Shown here: piece by piece, positions 1 through 12,192 of the stretch | How the letters are laid out: every line of letters begins with the position of its first letter | Position numbering within the stretch: the first letter of the stretch is position 1 | Source of the DNA: Sphaerolaimus hirsutus | Taxonomy: Eukaryota > Nematoda > Chromadorea > Monhysterida > Sphaerolaimidae | DNA length: 64,000 bases | Direction: 5' to 3' | NCBI GenBank assembly: GCA_964036195.1 | Contig: OZ038459.1 | Coordinates: forward strand, 4,027,206-4,091,205 | Notes under the pieces: generated by a model | What the model saw: only the letters and a program-made list of their open reading frames with translations | Told to the model about the DNA's origin: nothing | The model's database searches: none | Position numbers and translations under genes: made by a program

Positions 1-179
1 ATCAGGCAAAATGAATCGTTGGGCGCCTCGAAAAAAGCACGTGCCAAGACCCGGGAAAGCCAGAATTTTCAAGAAACTCAAACATTAAAAACCGCTTTTT
101 CAAATGTTAACTGAAAGTTTTCATCACCTGATTATTACCATGTAAATATCAATTTAGTAATTTAAAAAACAACGTTTTT

Positions 180-262
180 TTCCATCCCTTGCCAGCGAGA
201 AATGGCGCCAGTGAGCAAAGGGACTATGGCGCTCTTTAAAAAATGGCGTTCGCGCCAAAGGC
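180..262. repeat. GGCGCC-rich repeat fragment
   Basis: This is a short tract of degenerate GGCGCC/TGGCGC motifs, partly palindromic. The same motif clusters recur at 4440-4700, 7315-7620, 26330-26415, 30478-30540 and 39519-39580, and inside the MITEs at 6174 and 22076. It looks like the internal part of a MITE family rather than coding sequence. Confidence 0.5.
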
Positions 263-461
263 GCATGGCGTTGTAGCGTCGCTATTTCTCACACGCATTC
301 AGGGCAATCGTGGATTCATGACACACCCAATCACAAAACCACATGGCCAGGCAAATAATCGACCGCTCGCCGATTTTCGACCATTATCTAGTCGATCAAA
401 GAATGTGACAAAAAGTCGAGCGGAACCGAAAAAGACACGAATCGACAAATCGACTGTCTAA

Positions 462-929
462 AATCGACGACACAAAAATGGCCAGGAGCAAACGAAGGGG
501 ACCCCCGGAAATCGGACAAAATGGCCGGCAATCAATCAGACGTCGCAAATCGCAAGCGAAACAGCGCAGAAGGCGGAGTCAGAGACGGTCCCCATCGCCG
601 CCGACAACGAGCACATCCTGTTCGACATCGGCGAGCTATCGGAGCCCCAGGACGCGTTCGACCAGGTGTTCCACGTGCACCAGCGGCTACTATGGAAAGT
701 CCCGTTCCAGTGGCCCCAGTTACAGTTTGGATAGTTACAGTTCCAGTTCCATGGCGAGGAGTAGAAATGGCCGATCGTGCAAGGCTTGCGAGTGCACTTG
801 TTACAATACAATGTGCTCCAGTGGAAGCTATGAGACCTTTTACAGGTGGTTTTTGTGGGCAAAAAATCTATCTATGATGAAAAAGCATTCGGAGGGGGCT
901 TCCGCTTAACCTCGATTCACTATCAATAA
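462..929 (+). CDS. Possible last two exons of an unrecognised gene
   Basis: I do not recognise this protein. One frame is open from 462 and, from about 552, reads as an acidic protein-like stretch (…ILFDIGELSEPQDAF…HQRLLWK) up to 698, where GTCCCG could be a donor. After a 147-bp intron, an acceptor TTTTACAG at 845 leads in the same phase to VVFVGKKSIYDEKAFGGGF…, with stop TAA at 927-929. AATAAA at 925-930 overlaps the stop and could be the polyadenylation signal. No ATG lies in this frame inside the first exon, so earlier exons would lie to the left or in a small upstream exon. It is followed closely by the SLC44 gene on the same strand. The pairing of the two exons rests only on phase and signals, so chance is possible. 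Confidence 0.3.
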
Positions 930-1281
930 AAATACATTTGCAATCTGTCCACACGTCCCACAATCTCTGTGTACCCGATATGCATTGTAAATGTCCAAAC
1001 CCCCAAACAGTCTATTTTGAACCAATGTCTCACAAAAATCATTGTTCAGGATTTGGTGCCCAAATAAGCATGTTACACAATAACCGCTATCATAATACCC
1101 ATCACTAGAGAATATTTCACATCTTCTCAGAGAAAAAAGCCTCCACTATACTATCCTTCCATCATAGGTGCAAAATCAGAAAACCCCTAGCAATGTCAAA
1201 ACCTACACACTACAAATACATATGTACCTCCCACAAACCCCCCAACCCTCAACCAGCCTCAGCTCAACCGACCAGACCAAC

Positions 1282-4200
1282 ATGTCCACCAGAGGCGAGC
1301 TCATGCTCAGGTGCGGCACGCCGCCCGCCTACGCATCCAGACCAGGTTCACCCAGACTGAGACAGGCTTGGGGGAGGGAGGAGGCTAGGCAGTATATGCA
1401 GCCTGGGCATAATCCTTACTTGGCTAAGAGGTGCAATTGAAGCAGCCTGTTTTGTTGGAGGTTGAATGTAGGCTGTTGTAGGCTTTTAGGGTAGTGGATG
1501 CTTGTGTTGGACTTTCATGAAATATAATTTAAGGGTATTATTTTAATCCTTCTAAGGTTTTTGCATGGTCAATAATATGTGGCACAAGTCAAGTGCTGCT
1601 TTTCAGTATAAAATATTCCAACATAAATTCCATGTATTTGCAATTCACACCACACTATCACAGATCTTGCACCGATGTGATTTGCTGCTTTTTACTACTT
1701 GGCTTCATAGCTGTCTGGTCAGCAGTTGGCTATTTTTGTCAGTTTCATCTTACCAAAAATTTGCATGTACCTCAAAGCAACCTACTAAAACCCTGCCCAA
1801 AAACCATACAGCCTACCTCTATGGGAACCCAGAGCGTTTACTATTTCCCAGTGATTCACAAGGCAGACTGTGTGGCAGGCAGGTTGAGGGGAGGTACGAT
1901 TTGAGGGATAGACCCTACTTGTACTTTTTTGACCTGGCACAGTGCACAAGTGCCGCTGCAGCGATTGATGGATGCCCTACACCACAGGTTATTTGAGGGT
2001 GGTTTTTTCTATGTATGGTGAGAAAAGGGTGTACTGAGGTATTGGGACCTTTGGTGGGTCATAATCAAAGGGTCGAGAGATACAGTATAGTTTATTTGTA
2101 AATAAAACTAATGCTGTGATACAGGAAAAATGGATGTTTAGTTACAGTGTGTTTGGAAATGAGTAAAGATAAATAAAAGAAAATTTGACATTTGACATCA
2201 CTTTTTACATAAATATTGACATTTTGCATGAAATTTTACATTTTTCATGACATTTTACACATTACAGGGCATTCTACAGGACACATTTTAGTTTTATTGG
2301 CACCAACACACCAAATTCAAGACCGAAAACCCCACCCCAGGTCTGTGTCTCCGAGTGCCCCAAATACTACATGTCCTACATAATGCTCAAGGAAAACATT
2401 CTGCTAGCAGCCCAGGGGGGAGCCTTTGCCTTTGGCCTCCCCCAGCCCCCATTTAACACATTTGAACAGGGTGTCAAACAGATGGTGTGCAAGGAAAATG
2501 TGGACAAAAGTCTGTGGACAAGTTTTGAGGATGTTGAAAGGGCTGTTAGGATGGGTGACTGTGCTTCTTATGTGATTGCCAGTGGACAAGGTGTGTTGGG
2601 ATTGGATTTAAAACCGGCTTTGAAATGAACTCAATTAACATTGACTTGACCATATTCTGGTAAATACTTGTAAAATTCATAGGTGTTAAATTTCAGAACA
2701 TTGGAATTCATGCTAAACATTTATAGGATCTAAATACCATTTCAGTTGTCACTTGGAACTGAGTGAAATGTTTTTGAAATGTATTTTGAATAAATGAATT
2801 TCAGTCAATGATGTCAACTTTCCATTTTGAAAATATTTTTGAATGGTGTTTTGAATGAATGACTTTCAGTCAATGATGTTAACATTCCATTCTGTGCCAG
2901 GACAAGTTTTTGACACCCTATTTCTCACATGACTTCTCAAATTAATTTTGGGGTCGGATACCCATTCAAACCTAATTCAACCTACAAAACCCTCTACAGT
3001 GGTAGGCAGATGTGTACCCAGTGTACTTTTGCACCTCGGCAACACTACCTCCGTGGGTAGGGAACAATTGACCAACATGAGTGAGGCCCTGGGAAATGGA
3101 ACAGATCTATTGGCCGCTCAAACGGCTCCAAATGTGCAGGCGTTGTTTGGAGATAAAAGGTAGGTTGAAAAGGGAGGGTGGGAGGTTGTTTGGAGGTTAA
3201 AGTAGGGTGGGGATGGGAAAATTATTTTTCAGCATTGCACCAGGGATTTTGGGATCGAGTGTGGTTTGTTTTAAAGTCCAAATTGGGTAGTGGGGTCCAA
3301 TAGCAGGTATCAGATCCAGTCCCGCACCATGTAAAATGTAAAATGCTCTTATGGTGAAATTTGCTTTTTACTGGGAATGTTACACTTAACATGAGATTTT
3401 GACAAATTTTACATGAGTGTGGGAAATGGCCGTCATAATGTTGCAGGGTTCCGTATCAGGTACCTTCTCTCACCTTCTCGCAAAGTATCTAAATATAAAG
3501 TAATTTGTGACTGAAATAATTCCCCCATGCACCACAAACTTCAGATTAGTAAAATGGCTGTTCAATGCGCGTCAATACGGCCAAAACATTCTAATGGACC
3601 TAAACAAGGCGTGGCCGCAAATAGTCACCCTCTTATTAACCGCCGGTTTAATAGCATTCATATGGATAGCGCTGATGCGATGGCTAGCCGGCCCCATGAT
3701 CTGGTAAAAATTTGTAGTAATTTACGTGATGTTTTTCATTGGGCAGTTTGATTTATATGTTATTGAAATTAAATGTTTTGTGCAGGGGTTTAGTAGGGGG
3801 TTGGGGGAGACCCCCCCAAATCCGCCAGCATCTATCTATTCCGGAAGCCCGCTCAGCTATCTATAGATCCCGGAAGCAAAATTTTGGGCTACTATCCCCT
3901 AAACCCCCCCCCCCCCAATCGCCCAGCTATCATCTATCTATCTGGAGCGATTTTAAAGAAATTTTGCTCCAATTTTCGCTCAAAATCGCTAATTTTCGTA
4001 CCTTTTATAGTTTTTCACCTTCAAAATTCTAATTCATGTTCCGTATTGCCTATTTTCGAATATTTATATTGAACCCTGCGAACCCCCCCCCCCCCGCCCA
4101 AAAAAATGTTCAGCTATCTATCCCTCCGGAGGAGCGATTTACTATCTATATGAACCCCCGCGGGGGTCCAAATCTACAAAACCCCTGGTTTTGTGGTGCC

Positions 4201-7200
4201 AAGACAAAAAAATAGAGCTCGGCACAAGTTCAAATCAGTATAAAAAGATCTCTGACATGCAATCATATCATACAATTAAATCTGCCATTTTATTTACATC
4301 TGATAAAAATCTCCACATAAAATCGCCCTCACTCCTTCAGTACTGTGAAATTTTTCCCTCCACAATATTCACCAAAATCCGACAACATTCTCTGAACAGC
4401 GTGCTGATAAATCCCACAAAAATCGGGTTGCTAAAAAATAAACCGTTGGGCAACATAAACCTAGCGATATAAAAAGCGCTAGGATTTTGGCCAACGGCGC
4501 CAAAATAAAAAACACTAAGAGCGCCATGGCACTTTCCGCCTTGGCGCTAGCACCAGGTGCTTTTTCCTGGCGCCATTAAAAGCTAGCGCAAAGTCCCAAG
4601 AAGACCATGGCGTTTTTCCAACCCCCAGCCCCAGCGCCGATAGCGCCACCGCAAAATGCCGCTAACCGCACCGTGGCGCCATTCTGTTTTGGCGCCAGCG
4701 CTTTCACAACACACATTTCACAATCTAAACCCCCACAGGTCTTCGATAATCTTCGTGGTGGGAATCTTGGCGGTGGGCACGTCGGGCAGCTGGTGGAGGT
4801 GGTACACGCTGGACGAGTCGGGCAGCGGCACCGATGTTAGGTTGACGGCCGATTTGCACGCGTACTTGGAGATGACCGATTTGATTTTTTGGATCGGTCG
4901 GTTTTGGGTGTCGATTGAGGTGTCGATAGTGCTACAAGTCGATAAATCCATAATTTCGATAAATTTTATTGAACTGAATTGAACGGCGCATAGAATTGGT
5001 TCCGAACATTTTCCTTCATTTTCCAAATTTTTTTCAGCGTCCTTGCTACCATCTAATGCTGCCTTGTGTCATATTTTGACACTTTGGGGTAATTAGGAAA
5101 AAATTTCAAAAATCTCAAAGAATTGGCAATAAAAGACTTAAAATAACATTTTCTCGAAATCTGTTTTTCAAGATATTCAACATAAAAAATGTCGATATTT
5201 AATACACATGTTATTTCAACCATTAACTTTAGGTAGCGTAATTTTTGGATAAGGTCCAAAAACCCAATTTTTTACCCCACAGCCGTGGTCCTATCGATTC
5301 TGTTCGCCATAGTCGCGATATTTCTGCTGATCATGCACAAACGGATACAAATTGCGGTGGCCATGATTATCGAGTCCAGCAAGTCAGTTCACATACTAGT
5401 TGACAAAGTTTTCAAACGTGATAAATCTGTTTTAAACGCTTTTGAGTTAACTGTAATGAAGAGTTCGTCAACTACTATTAATGGAAACCAAAAATGATTC
5501 ATTATGGCAAAAACAAATGTGTTGGAAACAGATTTTTATCAATATTGCAACCTTTGGTTGTCAACTACATAGTGTGCTAAGTAGGGCGGCATAATTACCG
5601 TACCATACCGCACCGCATTTTTGAAAAATTTACCGTACCGTACCGTCTACCGCACTTTTAGAAAGTTACCATACCGCGCGCTTTACCGCAAGGCCGTACC
5701 GTCTGCCACACTTTCTCAATACGCCCACTGCAACGCGACCCCACCCCCGCAAATAAATAGACCCCCCTGCAAAACCGCACCCCCCACATTCCAGGGCGCT
5801 AACCCACATGATGTCGGCCCTATTCTTCCCAATAGTTCCGTTCATCCTACAAATGGTCGTATTCATTTACTGGGCTTCAGTGGCGACCTACTTGCAAAGT
5901 TGGGGCGAGCCGAATTGCCAGCGATTGGGGGTGCCCAATGTCAATGATACAGGGAATGAAACCGGCCCGGGGGTGCCAGTGGACAGGGGGGTGCTGTGGA
6001 CGAATGGAAGTAAATGCGACTGTCGATATTTGGGATCGGATTTGGTTGGTTGGGTCGGGGGTCCTGTAGATTTGGACTGTTGGTATTAGAAATGGTTCAA
6101 ACAGAGATAATGAATCACTCCTCCAACGGATAGATAGCTGAACATTTTTCTTCTGGAGGGGGGGTGTTAAGGGCAGGGCGGTATCCAGGGGGGGGGGGGC
6201 GGGGGGGGGGGGGGCTGCAGCCCCCCCCCCCTCCCGGGGCGAGACCAAAAAGTGACCGGAAAATGCGACTTTTTCAACGTCAGCGTAAAAATTTTTGCGC
6301 GCAAGCGCGCATTCTTCACCAGACATAAGGTATTATCATCGGATTTGCTCCATGTGGCCACAAATCATTATAAATACACTCAATGTTGTGTTTTTTTTGC
6401 TGTTTTGTATGTATATTTACATATACATATACAGCATTCCATGGCGCTGACGCCAACGCCAATGGCGCCATAGCGTGGCGCGTACTAATGGCGCCAGCTC
6501 CATGGCGCCATTCCGCCACTATGTAGCTAAAATTTTAGGGGGGGGGGGGCTGAGCCCCCCCCCCTCGCCGGCCTCTGTAAACAAGCAGCCCCCCCCCCGC
6601 TCAAAAATCCTGAATACGTCCCTGGTTAAGGGGGTTCAATATATAGGCCTGTTCAAGGGGTCAAATGCAGAAAATGGGGGAAAACCATTTAAAAATACGG
6701 GAAAAACGGGAAAAATAGGCATACAAACAAAATAGCCAAAATTGTTGAAAATATGAAATAAGGAATACAAAAAAGGAGTGATTTGAAGCAAAAATAGGGG
6801 CTTGCAGCAATGTCCTGACACAAAAAGTGCAACATACCTGGTGAATAAGTAGTGACAATTTCTGCTTTCGGTCCAAAGAAAGCTTTCCTCGCCATAAACA
6901 TCAGAAATTTTCAGAACATCCCTCTCCACGAACCCCGCCCCCCCAACCCCCAGGAGCCATTCTGCACGTTCATCAACGTGTCCAGCACGAACCCCCTGCT
7001 CACGTACGCCAAGCTATTGAACGCGTTCGGTCTATTCTGGGGGCTGTGTTTCGCCGACGCACTGGGGCAGTTGGTATTAGCTGGGGCCTTTGCGAGTTAT
7101 TATTGGGCTTGGCAGAAACCGAAGGATGTGCCCGCCATGCCTGTGCTGCAGGGGTTTTATAGGGCTGTTAGGTGGGTTTTTAAAAAATGTGTTTTTTAAA

Positions 7201-10025
7201 TTGATTTTTTTTTAAATTGACGATGAAGTGTCTTTGAAAGGGATTGGATGTGCGATTGGAGAATTGAGTGCTATTTTCAGTAAATTTCCATTTTACAAGT
7301 GGTGAGTAGTGATGGAAAAGCGCTAGCGAAAAATGGCGCCAAGCGCAAAGCGCCTATGGCTACGTGGATCTGGCACACTTAAGCGCTATTAAACGGCGCC
7401 ATTCCAGGACTAGTAGTAGTAAAGTCGTGGTGACGTGAAAAACGCCAGGACTCTGGCGCTCATTGCCATGGCGTTTTTGCTTCGGCGCTAGCGCCAAGCG
7501 CCAGCCGGCATGATTTCTGGCGCCATAGAAAAATAGCGCCAAGCGCCACGGCGCTTTAACGTATCCCAGCGCCAGGGTAAAATAGCGCCAATCGCCAAAT
7601 TTCGCTTTGGCGGTGGCGCGCAGAACACTCGCAAAACAAAATTACAAAAACGTACAAAACGATTAACGAAAAACGTTACAGGTATCATTTGGGCTCATTG
7701 GCATTTGGATCCCTAATCTTGGCAATCGTTCGATTCATAAGAGCACTTTTTGAATACATTGAAAGCAAAGTGAAGGGAGTGGACAACCCGGTGGCAGATT
7801 GTCTCAAAAAGTGGGTGCAGGTTTTTAGAAACGACTTTTTTAAACCCATTTAAAAACTTTTTTTTTCAAACAAACCTCTATGCAATCCAGGGCACTCAAA
7901 TGGGTCTTTTGGTTGCTGGAAAAGTTTCTGCGTTTTTTGTCGAAAAACGCCTACATCATGGTCAGTTTTCAAACATAAATTCTTTTCAAACATAAATTCT
8001 TTTTTTAAAGTTATGCAAGTTTGAAAAAATTTCAGATGGCCATACACGGGGGTGGATTTTGCAAATCCGCGCGAGATGCGTTTTCGTTGCTACTGCGCAA
8101 CATGCTGAGAGTTTTTGTCCTTGGCAAAGTCACTGATTTCTTGTTGTTTCTGGGAAAAATTCTTATCACTGTCGGAATGGGTGCGTTGGTTCAGTGGGGA
8201 AAATTTCTAAAAACTTGTGACTTTTGGGTAATTGTAAGGTGACAAATTGAAAGGATGAAATTTTAAAAAACAAGGTTCTCTAGATGATCAAAAAAGTTGA
8301 AAGAAAAGATGGATTGAGAGAAAAACGTCACTAATCACTCACTATGTGAAGGTTACCAATGTGGGGAATTTACATAGGTAGTCGCAACAAGTTAAAATAA
8401 AAGTTATTGAATCAGACATATTACATAAATTGAATTTAACATAAATATATGCTTCAGTGAGGTGACATTTACTTCAGTTTATACGCAGTTTGTTACATTT
8501 TCACTGTACGTATTGTCCACGCATTTTAAAAATCTAGTAAACTCATAAAAGAGCCTTGAACGCATTTGAGTATACTGGAATGAATTATTTTTACTCTCCT
8601 TCAATTGCAGTTGACGAACACCTGATTCCAGTCAACTCAAATGCCATTCAAAGTTGATTTATGAGTCTACCAAATATTTAGTTGACTCGCAGTAAACTAG
8701 TGTGTGCAGCGAAATTTTGCGCGCTTATATACCGTATTTCCTCGAATAACCCCCCAGGGGTTTATTTTTTCAGAGTGGAAATTTTGAGGGGGGGGTTAAA
8801 CGAGGGGGGTGTTTCGAGGCGGGGTATTTCGACGAGGGTTTATTATTTCGCCAGAAATTTGTTGAAATCCCAGTACTAAATAAATTGTCGTTTGAAACAT
8901 CGCAGACGTAGAAAAATGCAACAAAAACCGCCATGTATAAGACTCTGTAGACTTGTATAAGTAAATACGTAGACGGTACAAACACTGTTCTTACATAACA
9001 CAGTCATTGTTTTTAACGTGTGTTCTGCGTTCCCCTGATCACAAACCGCAGCTTTTGTCATTTACGTTCTCTATACACTAAATTGGTGGGGGGGAATTTC
9101 GAGGGAGGGAGGTTATAAATTCATAGTGGCCATTTTGAGGGGGTATTTCGAGGGGGTACTTCGAGGGGGGGGGGTATTTCGGGGGGTGCGTATTTCGAGG
9201 AAATACGGTACTCGCGCACCGAGCGCCTCACATTCTAATTTTCTAATTCTAAATCTAATTCTAGGCCTTCTATCCTACTTCTACTTCGAGGGAGCCATAA
9301 AGTTGGATCTAGACGCAAACTTAGACGCATACATAAATGTGGAGCTGAACTATTTTTACGTGCCCGTGATTATCGTCACGTTGGGAACGTATTGCATTTG
9401 TTGCGCGTTTTTTGGCGTTTATGAAATGGCCGTGGGCACTACGTTTATGTGCTTTTGTGAGTGGCGATTTTTACTTTTACTTTTATTTTTGGTGGGATTT
9501 ATATCACCATGAAATTGTGCTTGAATAAAGTTACAATAGAAAATTGATACATTAACAGTGATGTTTCACACTGTAGAAGTATGTGAGAGCACATTTCCTA
9601 GATATTATATATGATAAGATTCAACGGATTATTATTACATCGTAGCATGAAGAAATTGAAGGTTTTCAACTTAAAATACAACAAAACCAATGAAAGCAAA
9701 AGCAATGTTCATTTGTATGTGAAATTTCATGCTTACGCAAAAAAATGAAGGAAAATACCTGGCAAATAAGTACTAAAAAATTCAAATGTATTCAAATTTC
9801 AATTATTAACCTTTACAGTATCAGGCAAAATGCAGATATTTTACGCGGAAAGTAAACGGACCGTCCCTCTAACAACTGTATTTTTGAAGCAAAAAATAAT
9901 ACGCCCCCCCATTTACAGTGGAAGACAGCGAAAGGAATGATGGCAGCGCTGGGAAACCATATTTCATGTCACCTGAATTGATGAAAATACTGAAGAAGGG
10001 TAATGAGATGGACGATGAACCATAG
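1282..10025 (+). CDS. SLC44A: Choline transporter-like protein (SLC44/CTL family), 15 exons
   Basis: This is a multipass plasma-membrane or organelle transporter of the CTL family, whose members carry choline or related substrates. Coding exons: 1282-1430, 1664-1737, 1812-1987, 2341-2590, 3000-3159, 3545-3703, 4739-4896, 5283-5382, 5795-6044, 6954-7171, 7682-7810, 7891-7960, 8036-8180, 9265-9456, 9919-10025. All junctions are GT-AG and every phase agrees, giving about 778 residues, normal for CTL2/CTL4-type proteins. Diagnostic stretches are SCTDVICC at the first membrane segment, the cysteine-rich outer loop (CPTPQVCVSECP), LVLAGAFASYYWA, YHLGSLAFGSLILA, NAYIMMAIHGGGFC and the tail ERNDGSAGKPYFM. 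About ten hydrophobic segments are visible. The start at 1282 is the first ATG giving GTPPAY… before SCTD; the frame stays open upstream to 1168, so the N-terminus is the least certain part. Paralogue assignment (A2, A4 or A5) is not resolved. Confidence 0.93.
3783..4187. mobile_element. hAT-type non-autonomous element in SLC44 intron 6
   Basis: A 405-bp element bounded by CAGGGGTTTAG at the left and ACCCCTG at the right, flanked by a perfect 8-bp target duplication GTTTTGTG (3775-3782 and 4188-4195). The interior has runs of G/C plus repeated AGCTATCTATC motifs in inverted orientation. No transposase is encoded. Relatives without an intact duplication lie at 10256-10654 and from about 41805. 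Confidence 0.8.
4440..4700. repeat. GGCGCC-rich repeat tract in SLC44 intron 6
   Basis: A dense cluster of GGCGCC, TGGCGC and GCGCTAGC motifs, partly palindromic. It lies directly before the exon at 4739. It resembles the tracts at 7315-7620 and inside the MITE at 6174-6624. Confidence 0.5.
5582..5720. repeat. ACCGTACCGT-rich repeat
   Basis: A degenerate array of ACCGTACCGT/ACCGCA motifs in SLC44 intron 8. It begins with TAGGGCGGC, like the left end of the hAT-like elements, but no right end or duplication was found. A related stretch is at 16497-16580. Probably a truncated member of the motif-array elements. Confidence 0.35.
6174..6624. mobile_element. hAT MITE (CAGGG…CGTATCC family), SLC44 intron 9
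   Basis: A 451-bp element with terminal inverted repeats CAGGGCGGTATCC and GAATACGTCCCTG and a perfect 8-bp target duplication GTTAAGGG (6166-6173 and 6625-6632). Inside are long G and C runs, a TTGCGCGCAAGCGCGC palindrome and a GGCGCC-rich tract. It is a close relative of the copy at 22076-22510, which sits in a coding exon. The 8-bp duplication and CAGGG end fit the hAT superfamily. No transposase frame is present. Confidence 0.85.
7315..7620. repeat. GGCGCC-rich repeat tract in SLC44 intron 10
   Basis: A dense degenerate array of TGGCGCC/AGCGCC motifs with local palindromes, ending shortly before the exon at 7682. No coding potential is apparent beyond frames forced by the motif. Confidence 0.5.
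8730..9210. mobile_element. TA-flanked foldback MITE (ACCGTATTTCCTCG family)
   Basis: The ends TACCGTATTTCCTCGAATAA and …TCGAGGAAATACGGTA are inverted copies of each other with TA at both tips, which fits a TA target duplication as in Tc1/mariner-like elements. Near each end are runs such as TATTTCGAGGGGGG. The middle carries a palindrome-prone core with GACGTAGAAAAATGCAAC. It lies in SLC44 intron 13. Complete relatives are at 37049-37500, 49260-49708, 50676-51117 and 60831-61260. Confidence 0.8.
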
Positions 10026-11403
10026 CGGTGTGATAATTTTTTACTAGAGAAGATTCACTACAGACTTTTTTTGGAAACAAGTGACTAAATAATATTTAGA
10101 TATATATTTTTTAACTTTTTTTCACAGATTACTTTTCTATATTCTGCGCTGTATATTTAGTGTTTGCATATCCATATCCATGTTTTTCTCAACATTTGCT
10201 GTAAAGAATTATTTGGTGTCCCAGAATTTAGAGAAGTTCCATTTAGCTGGGGAAGCAGGGGTCTAGTAGGGGGGTTTCCCCCCCCCCCCAACGCTACAAC
10301 CATCTATCTACCCCAGCTGCCATTCATCAACTATCTACATAATTATCCTGGAGCAGAAATTTGGTCTACCATCCCCTGAAACCCCCCACCCCCCACACAA
10401 ATGGCCAGCTATGTAAATATCTAGCGTTCTGGCGCAATATATTTATGATGAGAACATTTTGCCTTAACTTTTGCGCAAAATCGTAATATTTCATATTTTT
10501 GGCCCATTTTCACCATCAAAATCAGTAGCTCATTTTTTAAATGTTTTTTTTTGCTTATATCGAAAGAATGCTTACATGCCTCGGGATAGAAAGATAAATA
10601 CCGGAGAGAGATACACAAATAGATAGCTGGAGCCCCCCCCCTGCTAGAACCCTGCAAAAACTCCCAAAAATATCAGAACACACCAAATATGATTTGAAAA
10701 TATATTATAACTCTAATTAAATATAACTTTAAACTCCAGTATTTCATTTTAACTTTATCCAGATTTTTTTTCCATTTCAGTGACTTAATGTGCTTGCTGC
10801 CAACTTCATTGCTATTTCATACCAATTTTCGATGCTGCACTCTACCTTCAATTTTTCTCACATATTTACATACAGCTGTACTAATAAAAAATTACAAAAA
10901 CATTTCGATCGTTTTGATAACTATTCCATTTGATGGACACTAATTATTGTTGAAAAAAACGAATTAGTCCATTGTATTTAAGTAAATATTTGTTTAGTCG
11001 GCCAGGGTCAATTCCGCAAGCGGAAAAGTAAACGGACGTTACAAGTAAATAAAAACTTTAAAAAGTATAATCTCAACAGAAAAGTAAATTTGTAAGTGAA
11101 ACGTTTACTTTTCATTAAACCTCTCACTTCAAAGTACTTTTGTTCACTTCTCCGAACCGGCACCATAAATTTTATTTGTTCACACTAGTTCAAATGAATA
11201 TGCAGGAAATCAAGCTGAATATAAATGGCGGGAAAACTGATAAGTGAGGAGTGAAAAATATCGGAGTGCGCGACAAAGAAAGGCGGAGCTAAAATTTTTT
11301 TCCCCGCGAACTAAGGTAAAAACGGGACCGAATTTTCTAGAGCAGGATTGTTTTTATTTATTTTCGGGGTACGGATCGTGACCGAGTCGAGCGAAGTATT
11401 TTA
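10026..11403. other. Intergenic stretch, no gene seen
   Basis: AT-rich sequence downstream of the SLC44 stop. It contains a CAGGGG…ACCCTG element (10256-10654) and a fragment starting AGGGTCAATTCCGCA near 11006 that resembles intron family B. No reading frame with protein-like composition was seen. Confidence 0.5.
10256..10654. mobile_element. Relative of the 3783 hAT-type element, no intact target duplication
   Basis: Left end CAGGGGTCTAGTAGGGGG and right end CTAGAACCCTG mirror the element at 3783-4187, as do the internal CATCTATCTA and AGATAGCTGG motifs. The flanks do not match as an 8-bp duplication, so this copy is old or rearranged. Confidence 0.6.
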
Positions 11404-12184
11404 CAGAGTTGTTAAAATACCGGTATTTTTGGAAAGTGTAAGTGTAAGTGTAAATACACTTTCCAAATTTTGAGTATGGATACCAAAAGTGTAAGGTATT
11501 TTAAAAATACCTAGGAAAGTGTAAAAAAAGTGTAAGTGTAAAAATTTTTAGAAAGAGCTCTCACTGTTGAGCATTAAAAAACACCACTGTTTTCACCTTT
11601 AGATCACTTTATTTGTCATTTTCATGCATAATTTCACATTTTACTGCATTTTATAAAACATTTCAGACTGTAACAAATACTGTAGTGGTATGAAGTTCCC
11701 TAATAATGGCACTTTTTCAGTGTTGATATTTGACTGATTAAGCAATGCGATGCACACTGTTTAAATGCAAGAATGGACATGCAGCAAATGTCAATGCAAA
11801 AGCCAGTTGACTTTGTGTCCAGCTGGTGAATTTCCATTGATCTTGTCCTTTTTTACAAAAGTATGATGAACTGTAGAATACCATAAGTACTGATCAAGGG
11901 TTGGAGATCAAAGGCTGGTTTGTACATTTGTCATATTTTCAACATTCAATGCATAACTGCATGTGTGCACTGTGCAGTTATTTTTTGTACATGACCCTAT
12001 TTTATGCTTTCTCAAAAGCATAAAACAGGGCCATCTGAAAGAAAAAAAACACTCTGTACCCGGGTATTTTGCTCAGGAAAGTGTAAAAAAAGTGTATGGG
12101 TATTTTATGAAAGTGTAAGTGTAAATATAAATACCCATTTACCCGGGTATTTCGGGTAAGTGTAAATACACTTTCACAACTCTG
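11404..12184. mobile_element. hAT-like element with AAGTGTAAGTGTA motif arrays
   Basis: A 781-bp element with ends CAGAGTTGTTAAAATACC and CACAACTCTG and a perfect 8-bp duplication GTATTTTA (11396-11403, 12185-12192). The subterminal zones consist of repeated AAGTGTAAGTGTA/GGGTATTT motifs; the middle is unrelated AT-rich sequence. Sister copy at 62018-62860, where AACGTAAACGTA replaces AAGTGTAAGTGTA. Confidence 0.85.
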
Positions 12185-12192
12185 GTATTTTA

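Noticed and set aside
6636..6929. Minus-strand hydrophobic frames (SLFHIFNNFGYFV…)
   Set aside because: They lie in an SLC44 intron, in AT-rich sequence, with no splice support or recognisable family.
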